The position numbers were made by a program, and so were the translations under genes. This document shows positions 18,908-26,293 of a stretch of DNA of 64,000 nt, piece after piece. This stretch comes from Amycolatopsis sp. DSM 110486 (lineage in GTDB: Bacteria > Actinomycetota > Actinomycetes > Mycobacteriales > Pseudonocardiaceae), in assembly GCF_019468465.1 (NCBI RefSeq), contig NZ_CP080519.1, positions 3,177,001 through 3,241,000 of the forward strand, written 5' to 3'. The notes under the pieces are model-generated. The model saw only the letters and a list, made by a program, of their open reading frames with translations, did no database searches and was not told the DNA's origin. Each line of letters starts with the position of its first letter. Position 1 is the first letter of the stretch.

Positions 18908-19336
18908 TCACGAACGGGCCTTGCCGATGAGCGTCTTCGCTCCGGCCACCGCCGCGCGTCCGGCGCCCTTCGCGCTGGCCGCGAGGAACGTCGTCCAGTC
19001 GAAGTAGTCGCGCCACAGCACGATCCGGCCGTTCTCGATCTCGAAGGTGCCGCACACCCAGAACTCCACCGCGAACGAGCCGCGGCGCAGCACATCGGTG
19101 CGTTCGGTGAGCACGACGTTGCCGTCGGCGGCGATGTGGTGCGTGCGCGCTTCGAACCCGGTACCGAACCGGGTCAGCATGCGCAGCTGCTTCTCCACGG
19201 CCGCGAGGCCGTGGGCGGCCGGGAGCGGCACGTTCTGGTAGGTGATGTCGACTGCGACGTGGTTCAGCGCCCGCTCGACGTCCATGTCCTCGAGAGCCTG
19301 CAGGAACGCGGTGACCACGGCCTTGGGTTCGCTCAT
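18908..19336 (-). CDS. Limonene-1,2-epoxide-hydrolase-like (NTF2-fold) protein
   Basis: The 142-residue protein has the layout of the limonene-epoxide hydrolase branch of the NTF2/SnoaL fold (VVTAFLQALEDMDVERALNHV, DITYQNVPLP, VLTERTDVLRRG, FWVCGTFEIENGRIVLWRDYFDW). The family's Asp-Arg-Asp triad can be read in TERTD and WRDYFD, so real hydrolase activity is plausible. Mycobacterial EphG is a similar-sized relative. The substrate is unknown. It follows the dioxygenase gene on the same strand (9-bp gap), so the two may be co-transcribed. Confidence 0.85.
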   Translation of the reverse strand: MSEPKAVVTAFLQALEDMDVERALNHVAVDITYQNVPLPAAHGLAAVEKQLRMLTRFGTGFEARTHHIAADGNVVLTERTDVLRRGSFAVEFWVCGTFEIENGRIVLWRDYFDWTTFLAASAKGAGRAAVAGAKTLIGKARS

Positions 19337-19345
19337 ACGACCAGG

Positions 19346-20269
19346 TTAAGCCCCGAACGGCCGGTCGCCCACGATGGCGACGCGTTCGGCCACCCGGTTG
19401 TGGGGGTGGTAGTCGTTCACGGCGTAGTGCTGGGTGGCGCGGTTGTCCCAGAACGCCACGGCGTCACGGGTCCAGCGGAAGCGCACCTGGTACTCGGGCA
19501 TGTGGGCCTGGAGGAAGAGGTAGCGGAGCAGGCGGTCGCTCTCCGGTTTGCCGAGGCCGACGACGTGGGTGGTGAAGGCCTGGTTCACGAACAGCGTCCG
19601 CCGGCCCGTCTCGGGGTGGACCCGGACGATCGGGTGCTCGACGGGCGGGAAGCGGTTCCGGTGGGCGGCCAGCAGGTCCGGGTCGGTGAAGCGTTCGAAG
19701 CCGGGCACGAAATCGTGGACGGCGGTGAGTCCGTCTATGCGTTCGCGCACGTCGGCGGGCAGGTTGTCGTAGGCAGCGGCCATGTCGGCCCACATCGTGT
19801 CGCCGCCGACCGGCGGGACCTCCACCAGCCGGAGGACGGAGCCGAGCGCGGGTGCGGGGCGCCAGGTGACGTCGGTGTGCCAGATGTTCTCGTAGCCCGG
19901 CATGCCCGCGGTGCGGGTGAAGCGGACGACTTCGTTGTTGTCGCCTTGCGGGATGAAGGGGTTGGTTTCCAACGCTCCCCAGTGGGAAGCGAACACGCAC
20001 TGTTGTTCCGACGTCATTTTCTGTTCGCGGAAGAACAGCACCTTCCACTCCAGCAACGCGCGGTTCAGCTCTTCGCGAACCTGGGGGGTCAATGACGCTC
20101 CGAGGCCGACACCCTCGATTTCGGCCCCGATCACCCGGCCGAGAGGACGGAGGGTGAACAGTTCGTAGGGGCGTTCTTCGACGCCTTCGGGTAGCCGGCG
20201 CAGCACGCGCGGGCCTTCGAGGATGCCGTCGGCGGGGGTGGCCGACGACCGCAGGAAGTCGATCGACAT
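19346..20269 (-). CDS. TauD/TfdA-family Fe(II)/2-oxoglutarate dioxygenase
   Basis: ATG at 20269 follows GAAGGG; a longer frame lacks family similarity. The 307-residue protein has PLGRVIGAEIEGVGL, REELNRALLEWKVLFFRE, the iron-binding HxD in WHTDVTW, and the distal His and Arg in TQHYAVNDYHPHNRVAERV. Family members hydroxylate sulfonates, sulfate esters or herbicide-like acids using 2-oxoglutarate and O2. No sulfonate transporter is nearby, so the substrate remains open. The downstream epoxide-hydrolase-like gene may act in the same pathway. Confidence 0.9.
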   Translation of the reverse strand: MSIDFLRSSATPADGILEGPRVLRRLPEGVEERPYELFTLRPLGRVIGAEIEGVGLGASLTPQVREELNRALLEWKVLFFREQKMTSEQQCVFASHWGALETNPFIPQGDNNEVVRFTRTAGMPGYENIWHTDVTWRPAPALGSVLRLVEVPPVGGDTMWADMAAAYDNLPADVRERIDGLTAVHDFVPGFERFTDPDLLAAHRNRFPPVEHPIVRVHPETGRRTLFVNQAFTTHVVGLGKPESDRLLRYLFLQAHMPEYQVRFRWTRDAVAFWDNRATQHYAVNDYHPHNRVAERVAIVGDRPFGA

Positions 20270-20583
20270 CAAGCCCTTCGGGTGGGCGAATCGGCTTGGT
20301 TGAGCGAAGTTCGGCCGATCGGAGTGACTTGCCGCGTCGACCGGAGCGCGGCTGTGCCTGCGCCGGGAAGGCGGCCGGGTCGGCTGCGCGGGCGGGTGGC
20401 TGGCATGGGCGCGATGGTCGTCAGCGCTGCCGAGCGGGGTCAAGGCTCTTCACGATGTGGAACAGTCCTACGCCCGGCCGAGTGACCACACAGGACGTGA
20501 TGAGGTTAGATCTCCCCCTACAGGGTGACGAGGTGGGGGCCTGGCCACCTTGAACTGGTTTGTTCCGGGAAGGGGAGGTCGCC
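20270..20583. other. Divergent intergenic region
   Basis: About 310 bp between the divergent dioxygenase and WXG-like genes. I see no gene. It must hold both promoters; AAGGGGAGG at about 20572 is the ribosome-binding site for the gene at 20584. Confidence 0.5.
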
Positions 20584-20883
20584 ATGGCGAGCTCGACGAG
20601 TGAGCGGCTGCGCGCCGCGGCCGACGCGCTGGACAAGGCTGCGGCCGATGCCGACCAGGCGGCCGGCCGTTTCGCCGAGGCGCGCCTGGAGTCCACGCCG
20701 TTCGGCATCTCCGCGCCGGCGCGCGAGCTGGCCTCGCGCTGGGAGGCCGCGCTGGCCGCCCGCGACGTCGACGCCCGCGTGCTGGGCGACGCGACGTCCG
20801 ACCTCGCCGGCCGGCTGCGCATGGCGGCGGGCGGGCACGCGGAGAAGATCCGCCCCGCGGTGGCGACGGCGCTGTTCACCTGA
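20584..20883 (+). CDS. WXG100-like small helical protein
   Basis: The 99-residue protein follows a strong AAGGGGAGG. It is a predicted helical hairpin (SERLRAAADALDKAAADADQ, a turn at FGISAPARELASRW, then ELASRWEAALAARD...). Length and shape match type VII secretion substrates. The canonical WxG is not obvious; a single Trp lies just after the turn. It overlaps the following gene (TGATG), so they are expressed as a pair. Confidence 0.75.
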   Translation: MASSTSERLRAAADALDKAAADADQAAGRFAEARLESTPFGISAPARELASRWEAALAARDVDARVLGDATSDLAGRLRMAAGGHAEKIRPAVATALFT

Positions 20884-21455
20884 TGCCCTTCCTGCACCCG
20901 GCCCTGGAGAAAGCCGCCGCGACCCTCGAGCCGCTGCGGAAGGCGGGCGCGCGCCTCGGCGCCCCGGACCCCGTGGCCGCGCTGCAGCAGATCGACTGCT
21001 CACCCCCCGCCATCCGCGAGTCGGCCCGCACCCTGTCGACCGGCCGCGATGTCCTGGTCACCGCCCGCCTCGCCTTCGAAAGCGGCGCCCACCGCGCGGA
21101 ACGGCGCTGGGGCGGCGAGCCCGCCGCCCTGTTCCGCACTCGCGCCGACGAGCTCGACGTGCACTACCGGCAGGCCGCCGAAGCCGCCGCCCGCACGGCC
21201 GCCGTCGGGCTGGACTTGGCCGATCTGCTCGACCGGCTCGCGGCGGAGACGGCCGCTCAGGTCACTTGCGTCGCGGGGTCAGCCGCGACGTCCGCGGTGG
21301 CGGTACTGGCGGGGGACCGCTCGACAGAGGCGGTGCAACCGGTGATCGAGGCGTGCGCGGCGGTCGTGCGGGCCGTGGAAACCGGGGTGTCGACGATCAT
21401 GGAGACGATCTCGTTCCTGGAGCCGTTCGGCACACCCGTTCTGCCGTTCGACTGA
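20883..21455 (+). CDS. WXG/PPE-like helical protein with WGG turn
   Basis: ATG at 20883 shares its A with the previous stop. The 190-residue protein is Ala-rich and helical, with a turn RRWGGEPAALF that resembles the WxG motif, then further helices (DELDVHYRQAAEAAARTAAVGLD). It ends in a proline-containing tail. This looks like the larger partner of a type VII-style pair, but no EccC, EccD or MycP gene is in the window, so any export machinery is elsewhere. Confidence 0.7.
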   Translation: MPFLHPALEKAAATLEPLRKAGARLGAPDPVAALQQIDCSPPAIRESARTLSTGRDVLVTARLAFESGAHRAERRWGGEPAALFRTRADELDVHYRQAAEAAARTAAVGLDLADLLDRLAAETAAQVTCVAGSAATSAVAVLAGDRSTEAVQPVIEACAAVVRAVETGVSTIMETISFLEPFGTPVLPFD

Positions 21456-21682
21456 GTCCCCGGCTTCCGCCCGCGTCCGCCGGCAAATCGGTACGCCGCA
21501 ACCGAACGCCCGCCGACCGGCTGCGCTGACGGCAGCTCGACCTGAGCACAACTACCGGATTTGTCTTTCAACGACGGCCATCCGCCACAGTGACCAACCC
21601 GCGGCAGGTGACCACCACCGGGGGTCCGGGGGCAACGCCCTCCGGGCGGGGCCTGGGGGTTGCACCCCCAGAAACACAGCGA

Positions 21683-21719
21683 GCGAGCTACCTCGACGCT
21701 TTCCGTCGACATAGCTCGC
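21683..21719 (-). terminator. Hairpin next to attL: probable original tRNA-Ser(CGA) terminator
   Basis: GCGAGCTA-CC-TCGACG pairs with CGTCGA-CA-TAGCTCGC around a 4-5-nt loop. It lies just outside the left end of the integrated element, downstream (minus strand) of the orphan tRNA 3' fragment. It was therefore probably the tRNA terminator before integration. Confidence 0.6.
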
Positions 21720-21727
21720 CCACTCGC

Positions 21728-21786
21728 GAGCGGTGGCGGTGGGATTTGAACCCACGGACGGGATTAACCGTCACACGATTTCGAGT
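21728..21786. repeat. attL: 59-bp direct repeat (tRNA-Ser 3' fragment)
   Basis: Identical to 31073-31131. It carries the T-arm, variable arm and part of the anticodon stem of tRNA-Ser(CGA) on the minus strand. After position 21786 the sequence departs from the tRNA, so this copy is non-functional as a tRNA. Confidence 0.95.
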
Positions 21787-21878
21787 TCCGATCCGGGCTG
21801 TTCAGCTCCGTTTAACGAGCACCAATCCCCTGGTCACGTGCGACACCGGCAACTGCGGCGGCAGCTCGAACCGACTCG

Positions 21879-21902
21879 AACTGAGACCAGAACTGAGACC
21901 AC
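21879..21902. repeat. Left integrase arm-type site
   Basis: Two tandem copies of AACTGAGACCA(G/C) spaced 12 bp apart, 93 bp inside attL. The same 24-bp sequence occurs at 30996-31019 near attR. This arrangement, identical short repeats flanking both cores, is that of tyrosine-integrase arm sites. Confidence 0.75.
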
Positions 21903-21930
21903 GGCTCCAGGAGGGCACTGCGCTGCCTTT

Positions 21931-22110
21931 AAGAGCGCAAGAGCGTAAGGGCGCAAGAGTGGAGAGGTATAGGCGGCTGCGCCCTTGCTTTTGCGCCCTT
22001 ACCGTTTGTGCTGGTCACGGGCTTTCGGTCCAAGAGCGCAGGGCAAGGGCGCAGGGCGCTCCCCCTCTCCCGGTTGCGCCCTTGCGCCCTTGTGCCCTTG
22101 TGCCCTCAGC
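21931..22110. repeat. Repeat module D-left (unit AGGGCGCA)
   Basis: Sets of AAGAGCGCA/AAGGGCGCA units alternate in orientation: direct (21931-21958), linker TGGAGAGGTATAGGCGG, inverted (TGCGCCCTTG...), core read on the minus strand as TGACCAGCACAAAC (22004-22017), direct again (AAGAGCGCAGGG...), linker CTCCCCCTCTCCCGG, inverted again. Roughly 165 bp is repeated in inverted orientation at 27498-27664 with few mismatches. Confidence 0.85.
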
Positions 22111-22116
22111 CAGGGA

Positions 22117-22212
22117 ACGCAAGGGCGCAACAGCCCGAGGGTGGAGAGGTAGGGCGGTTGCGCCTTGCTCGTGCACTCTTGCCGTTACAAGGCCCTGGCC
22201 AGCACAAACCAC
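22117..22212. repeat. Partial repeat module D2
   Basis: Adjoins module D-left. It has direct units GCAAGGGCGCAA, the linker GGTGGAGAGGTAGGGCGG (a near copy of the D linker), inverted units TTGCGCCTTGC and CACTCTTGC, and a core TGGCCAGCACAAAC at 22196-22209. It ends at the 3' end of the Nudix gene. Confidence 0.75.
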
Positions 22213-22215
22213 AGG

Positions 22216-22692
22216 TCAGCCAGCCTCTTCAAGAACTAGCTCGCCATGCTCCAGGTAGAGCGTCGTACCGGTCACGTGCGCCTGGTACGCGCGGTTCAGT
22301 CTGCGAGCGAGACGCGGAATCAGGTAGTCGGACAGCTTGTCGATCGGGACCCACTCCCAGTGGTCGAGTTCGACACCGTCAAGGACTATGGCACTCTCAT
22401 CGGCACCAAGATCGCCACACCCGAAGACATAAAGGATCTTGTCGCCTTCCGACTCACTGGGAGCCCAGTCATGCACGAGCAGCCGCCGAGCTGCTCGATC
22501 TAGGCCGATCTCCTCGCGCAGCTCCCGTGCGCAGGCCGCCGCCGGCGACTCACGCCGATCGACGTAGCCGCCTGGGATATCCCAGCGGTTCCCGTACGTC
22601 TTCCGGACCAGCAGAACGCGGTTTCCGTCTACGAACAACGCCCCGGCGGCAATCCGGGGCGTTGCGAACTTGTCCGTTGGGTCGTCTGTCAC
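22216..22692 (-). CDS. Nudix hydrolase (Pif-like immunity candidate)
   Basis: GTG at 22692 lies 5 bp after the upstream gene's stop; a longer frame would overlap that gene. The 158-residue protein has a full Nudix box: GGYVDRRESPAAACARELRE followed by EIGLD, with the REL-x-EE metal-binding core intact. In pSAM2 a Nudix protein, Pif, prevents redundant transfer between element-bearing cells. The position here, in an operon with the regulator and next to attL, makes the same role plausible but unproven. House-cleaning hydrolysis of a nucleotide derivative is the alternative. Confidence 0.88.
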   Translation of the reverse strand: MTDDPTDKFATPRIAAGALFVDGNRVLLVRKTYGNRWDIPGGYVDRRESPAAACARELREEIGLDRAARRLLVHDWAPSESEGDKILYVFGCGDLGADESAIVLDGVELDHWEWVPIDKLSDYLIPRLARRLNRAYQAHVTGTTLYLEHGELVLEEAG

Positions 22693-22697
22693 ACGGG

Positions 22698-23927
22698 TCA
22701 GCCTACGACGTGCATCCGCGTGGCGAGCTGGTGCAGCTCGAAGCCCGGCTTCCCGTGAGCGTTGCGAACCCACGTGATGACCAGCTGCCTGCTCAGGTAG
22801 TGATGCCTGACCTGGTCGGGCGCCATCCGCTCCGCGTTCAGCACCGTAGCAACCGCGGCATCGTGGCGGCCGGAGACGTGGAAGGCGCGGGCAACGTCCA
22901 GCATGTGCCGCACTCGCCGTTCAACCGGCAACGCTGCCGTGTCCAACTCTGGGCCAATATCGAGCGCGACTTGCACGTCCCCGAGTTCCATCGCCGTGTT
23001 CACGCGATGAATCGCGACGTTCGTTGGCCCAAATGCCGTCCAGAGGTGATTTCCGTCAACGCCAAGACGTCGGGCGGCCTCATCAGCCTCAGCCAAGTAC
23101 CCGCGCGTCGCTGCCCTATCTTCAGAGCGCGCAGCCGCCATTGACCCGACCAAAAGCAGCGTTCCGTAAGCCGAAATTACGTCGCCGTCGCCGTCATTTA
23201 GGTGTGGCTGCAAGTACGCGGCGGTCGCCTCTGTGAGAGACATTGCCGGTTGGTGGTGACCGGTCGACAAAAGTGCGAAGGCCACCGACCGGAAAAGTGA
23301 TCCGGTAATTGCGTAGCTCTCCGACTGCTGGGCGGCTGCCAGGCCGCGCTCAGCCGCCATCCACGCAAGGTCAGCCTCGCCGATCTTCGTAAGCACCGAC
23401 GCCGCGGCCTGGTAGCTCAAGGCCAGCAACTCGTGAGCACGCAGGCGATCGTCCCCGTCGTACTGGCGCGCGGCGAGCAGTGCGTCCGCGAGCAGAAGCG
23501 GTGCCCGACCAGCGGCGTACGCGAAGCGCGACCCTTGATATGCATCGAAGACCGAGCGCAGCTCGCGGGCGAGTTCGTCGAGTGCCGGCGGTTCCGCGTC
23601 CGACTTCGGAGCGGTCAGGATTGGCGTGAGCTGGCTGTAGTCCATGAGGGCTGCCCGGAGCGCTGGCACCGTCGCCGTGCCGCTGTCTGGGGTCCAGTCC
23701 AGCAAGGTCGGCTCGCCGATGAGGTCCCCGAGCGCGACGTCTAGCGCATCCGCGAGGCTGCGGATCACGGACAGACGGTCCAGCTCGATCCGATTGTTCT
23801 CCGCCTTGCCCAGCCAGTCGCTCGTACGGCCAACCAGTCCGGCAAGCGCCTCTTGCGACATGCCACGACGGCGCCGGTACCACGCGACGCGTTCTCCGAT
23901 GGTCAGGTTCTCGCTGATTCCTCGCAT
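22698..23927 (-). CDS. XRE-family regulator with TPR-like sensor region
   Basis: ATG at 23927 begins the helix-turn-helix (GERVAWYRRRRGMSQEALAGLVGRTSDWLGKAE, about residues 10-45). The rest of the 409 residues is helical and TPR-like (LLALSYQAAASVLTKIGEADLAW, AERGLAAAQQSE, ATRGYLAEADEAARRLG), a form common in actinomycete regulators that may sense a peptide or partner protein. Two matching palindromes immediately upstream (23960-24002) suggest autoregulation. It is co-transcribed with the Nudix gene. It may be the activator or repressor of element functions. Confidence 0.88.
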   Translation of the reverse strand: MRGISENLTIGERVAWYRRRRGMSQEALAGLVGRTSDWLGKAENNRIELDRLSVIRSLADALDVALGDLIGEPTLLDWTPDSGTATVPALRAALMDYSQLTPILTAPKSDAEPPALDELARELRSVFDAYQGSRFAYAAGRAPLLLADALLAARQYDGDDRLRAHELLALSYQAAASVLTKIGEADLAWMAAERGLAAAQQSESYAITGSLFRSVAFALLSTGHHQPAMSLTEATAAYLQPHLNDGDGDVISAYGTLLLVGSMAAARSEDRAATRGYLAEADEAARRLGVDGNHLWTAFGPTNVAIHRVNTAMELGDVQVALDIGPELDTAALPVERRVRHMLDVARAFHVSGRHDAAVATVLNAERMAPDQVRHHYLSRQLVITWVRNAHGKPGFELHQLATRMHVVG

Positions 23928-23957
23928 GTCCCCACCCTCTCGCGCAGCTGCGCCAGC

Positions 23958-24002
23958 TACCCGGAAAGTTCTTCCGGGTAGGCCCCGGAACGTTTTTCCG
24001 GG
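23958..24002 (-). promoter_or_regulatory. Tandem operator dyads for the XRE regulator
   Basis: Two copies of CCCGGAA-N5-TTCCGGG (23960-23978 and 23984-24002) with centres 24 bp apart, just upstream of the XRE start at 23927. Identical 7-5-7 geometry with differing spacers is strong evidence for a protein-binding site. Confidence 0.75.
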
Positions 24003-24133
24003 TTCATGCACCCTGTCGGGCCGAAGCTACTTCCATGAGACGCCAGCGACACCAGCGCACTGGAACCGACCATGCGGCACCGTCGGCAATTCTGGCCACG
24101 GGCAACCTATGCGAAAACTCGCCGGAACGTCAG

Positions 24134-24484
24134 TCAGGGCGCAAGCCCAAGCTTGCGCTCGACCGCGAGGAGCCGCCTCTCAAGGTCCGCAAGGTCCACG
24201 CTGTTCGGTGCACCACCGGGCGAGGTCTCCGCCACGGGCACCGCGGCCCCGGACGCGCGCACAAAGGTGCCCTGCCCTTGTCGCGTGACGATCAGCTGCT
24301 CGTCCTGCAAGAGCGTGTAGGCACGCTTCACCGTCCCCACCGACACACCGAACTCGTCAGCGATTGCCTGGTGCGGCGGAAACTTATCCCCCTGCCGGTA
24401 GGTCTCCGCCCGGAGCGCCTCCCGAAGTCGGCCGGCCACTTGCAGGTAGGGCGCTCGGGAGTCAGCCGGATCGAGTTTGTCCAT
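24134..24484 (-). CDS. Short GntR-family regulator (Kor-like)
   Basis: A winged-helix GntR DNA-binding domain fills most of the 116 residues (PYLQVAGRLREALRAETYRQ, FPPHQAIADEFGVSVGTVKRA, LQDEQLIVTRQGQGTFV), followed by a 40-residue helical tail (LADLERRLLAVERKLGLA) that could be a dimerising coiled coil. It lacks the large effector domain of FadR or HutC types. pSAM2 uses a GntR-family repressor (KorSA) for its replication and excision genes, and this gene diverges from the element's main operon. A TTG at 24511 is an alternative start. Confidence 0.85.
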   Translation of the reverse strand: MDKLDPADSRAPYLQVAGRLREALRAETYRQGDKFPPHQAIADEFGVSVGTVKRAYTLLQDEQLIVTRQGQGTFVRASGAAVPVAETSPGGAPNSVDLADLERRLLAVERKLGLAP

Positions 24485-24504
24485 GTCAGACAGGGTACGC
24501 GACT

Positions 24505-24577
24505 TAGTCAACTACTCCGTCCAGGTGACAACAGTCGAGAACTATTGGCGACGTTGTCTACGTTGGCTAACGTCTCT
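24505..24577. promoter_or_regulatory. Divergent control region of GntR gene and main element operon
   Basis: The region contains TAGT-CA-ACTA (24505-24514) and two tandem 9-bp repeats ACGTTGTCT/ACGTTGGCT (24551-24568), followed by AACGTCTCT. These are candidate operators for the divergent GntR protein. Confidence 0.5.
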
Positions 24578-24607
24578 GGTGTCGCAGAGAGCGCACACAA
24601 CGCAAGC

Positions 24608-24640
24608 GGCCCCGGCGGTGCTGGAACACCGGCCGGGGCC
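24608..24640 (+). promoter_or_regulatory. Leader hairpin (possible attenuator) upstream of the element operon
   Basis: GGCCCCGGC-GGTG pairs with CACC-G-GCCGGGGCC around CTGGAA. It is a strong stem in the untranslated leader, 25 bp before the HTH gene start. No U-tract follows, so it may act by pausing, RNA stability or translation control rather than simple termination. Confidence 0.45.
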
Positions 24641-24664
24641 TACATCGAAACCTTGGGAGCCACG

Positions 24665-24910
24665 ATGCAGGTCGAGGATAACGGCATCTACCGCGTGAAG
24701 TTCGTCGCTGGGCTGCTGGACGTGCACCGCTCGACGGTCTACCGGGCTATCGAGTCCGGCCAGCTGGAAGTGCTGCGGGTCGGCACGGGCAAGGGCGCGC
24801 TGCGCATCAAGGGGTTCTCGCTCAACAACTGGATCGCCGCCTGCTCCGAGGGCGGCGCGACCCCGGCCGCCGACAACGCGACGGGCGACAACGCGGCGGA
24901 GGTGGCCTGA
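24665..24910 (+). CDS. Excisionase-like helix-turn-helix protein
   Basis: ATG at 24665 follows GGGAGCC. The 81-residue protein has a MerR/HTH_17-type winged helix (YRVKFVAGLLDVHRSTVYRA, IESGQLEVLRVG, LRIKGFSLNNWI) and an acidic Ala/Thr-rich tail. Such proteins act as recombination directionality factors or small DNA-binding regulators. It is the first gene of the 24665-27595 operon. A second HTH protein (29384) sits directly before the integrase and is the more likely Xis, so this one may regulate replication. Confidence 0.75.
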   Translation: MQVEDNGIYRVKFVAGLLDVHRSTVYRAIESGQLEVLRVGTGKGALRIKGFSLNNWIAACSEGGATPAADNATGDNAAEVA

Positions 24911-24913
24911 ATC

Positions 24914-25351
24914 ATGGCGACGACGACGCACATGGGACACGCGCTGATGGCTGGTGTGGCGACGGAGTTCATCCCGACCCACCGGCAGGACAACGACACC
25001 CGGGTTGTGATGAACCTCGGGCTGGTCGTACCGGTCTCGGTCGAAGACCTGGTCGCGGTGCTGTGGGCGGCCACCAAGGGCGAGGGCCGCGACGACGTGG
25101 CCGCCGCGCTCGCGGACACCGCCTACATCCGGGGCGCCATGGCCGAGATGCTGTTCGGGATCGGCGGCGACGGCATGGAAGCTGCGCGCATCGAGCTGGA
25201 CGCGGCCAAGCCGGGCAGCTGGGACACCGAACGCGCCGAGATGATCCGCCCGGTCGTGGCCGAGCTGGTCGCCGCGCACGCCGCCGCCCGTCGTACCCGC
25301 ACGGCGCGGCAGGTCCCGCACCCGCGCACCTCCGGCGAGGTGACCCAGTGA
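24914..25351 (+). CDS. Element protein of unknown function
   Basis: The 145-residue protein starts 3 bp after the HTH stop. It contains MATTTHMGHALMAGVATEF, a conserved-looking block VVPVSVEDLVAVLWAATKGEG and helical DDVAAALADTAYIRGAMAEML, ending in a basic Arg/Thr-rich tail. No catalytic motif, signal or membrane segment is seen. Its stop overlaps the next start (GTGA), so it is translationally coupled within the replication operon. Function unknown. Confidence 0.65.
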   Translation: MATTTHMGHALMAGVATEFIPTHRQDNDTRVVMNLGLVVPVSVEDLVAVLWAATKGEGRDDVAAALADTAYIRGAMAEMLFGIGGDGMEAARIELDAAKPGSWDTERAEMIRPVVAELVAAHAAARRTRTARQVPHPRTSGEVTQ

Positions 25352-25737
25352 CCACCGGGTTCGCCACCTACGACCACGGCCACCGCCTCGCACCCGCCGA
25401 ACCCGCCACCGCCCTGGACGGCACGGCAGTGGAGCGGCTGGGAATGTGGCCAGCCGACGCGCCCGCCCCATGGGTGCTCACCGTCGACGAGGTCGCGCTC
25501 GCCATCGCGCACAGCGGCGAGGAGATCGGCCGCTACGGCCTGCTCACCAACGAAGCCGCCGACGCGACCGTGCGCGGCGTCCGGATCTGCGGGCGCGGCC
25601 AGCTGGCCTGCGCCGCCCAGCGACTGCGCGAGGGCAACGAGCTCGACGCGTTCCCCGCCGATGCCCACCCGTACCGCTGCCAGGTCGCCGCGCAGGAACT
25701 ATGCCGCAAGGCCCACCGCGACCGCCCGCCCCTGTAG
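25348..25737 (+). CDS. Element protein of unknown function
   Basis: GTG at 25348 overlaps the previous stop. The 129-residue protein has TVDEVALAIAHSGEEIGRYG and a region with two Cys (GVRICGRGQLACAAQRLREG) plus a third near the C-terminus (QELCRKAH), so metal binding is conceivable. It is charged and cytosolic. It is a conserved-looking member of the operon leading to the replication ATPase. Family not recognised. Confidence 0.6.
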   Translation: MTTGFATYDHGHRLAPAEPATALDGTAVERLGMWPADAPAPWVLTVDEVALAIAHSGEEIGRYGLLTNEAADATVRGVRICGRGQLACAAQRLREGNELDAFPADAHPYRCQVAAQELCRKAHRDRPPL

Positions 25738-25835
25738 CACCCGGCCGGCCACCGGGCCGTCGCCGACCACCTTTCCCTGTTCCTGTCCCGGGCATCCCTG
25801 TGCCCTCACCCCCGCGCCCCGTTGGAGGCAACCCG

Positions 25836-26174
25836 ATGGCATCCGCACCCCGCGACCCCTACCGCCGGACCGGGCACACCCCGCCCGCCCAACTGCCCGC
25901 CGCGCGGGGCGGGCTGTGCGAGGACCTGTCGCTGATCATCACCGACGGGACCCGCTTCTACGTGCCCGTGTTCGACGTCGACCCCGCCACCGGCCGCGCC
26001 GAATTCCTCGGCATCGCCCTCTACGAACCGACCGACCTCGACGGCCGCGCCGCCCTCGCCGAGACCGTCGCCAAGGCCCGCCGCGACGGGACCGACATCG
26101 TCCCGGTCCCGGTCCCGCTCCGTGCTCCCGGTCCGGGTCCGGGGCCGGTTCCCCAGCCCCGGACCGGGGCCTGA
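25836..26174 (+). CDS. Small element protein whose 3' end lies in a repeat module
   Basis: ATG at 25836 follows TTGGAGG. The first 85 residues look like a real domain (LSLIITDGTRFYVPVFDVDP, EFLGIALYEPTDLDGRAALAETVAKARRDG). The last 25 (VPVPVPLRAPGPGPGPVPQP...) are low-complexity Pro/Gly/Val encoded by the GGTCCGG repeat module at 26097-26272. The gene seems to have acquired, or been overrun by, the module. Function unknown. Confidence 0.6.
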   Translation: MASAPRDPYRRTGHTPPAQLPAARGGLCEDLSLIITDGTRFYVPVFDVDPATGRAEFLGIALYEPTDLDGRAALAETVAKARRDGTDIVPVPVPLRAPGPGPGPVPQPRTGA

Positions 26175-26272
26175 GTCCGATGGACCCGGACCCGTCCGGA
26201 CCGGGTCAAACAGGCCCGGGACCAGCACGAGTACACCCACGGTCCGCCCGGACCGGACCGAGTCCGGCACGA
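26097..26272. repeat. Repeat module H (unit GGTCCGG)
   Basis: Direct units (GGTCCCGGTCCCG, GGTCCGGGTCCGG), linker TTCCCCAGCCCC, inverted units (GGACCGGGG, GGACCCGGACCCG, CCGGACC), core GACCAGCACGA at 26220-26230, and units again (GGTCCGCCCGGACCGGACC). It spans the 3' end of one gene and the leader of the ATPase gene. Confidence 0.8.
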
Positions 26273-26293
26273 CCACCGCAAGGGAGTTCGCCA

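Noticed and set aside
18619..18930. Riboswitch (c-di-AMP or cobalamin) between the CapA-like and epoxide-hydrolase-like genes
   Set aside because: No conserved riboswitch core is visible and both flanking genes end here, so there is no downstream gene to control.
21498..21700. Small gene or RNA upstream of attL
   Set aside because: Only GC-rich inverted repeats, including the probable tRNA terminator, and no start or conserved RNA motif.
22216..23927. Toxin-antitoxin pair (XRE plus small enzyme)
   Set aside because: The second gene has an intact Nudix box and matches the Pif position of pSAM2-like elements; the regulator is far larger than an antitoxin.
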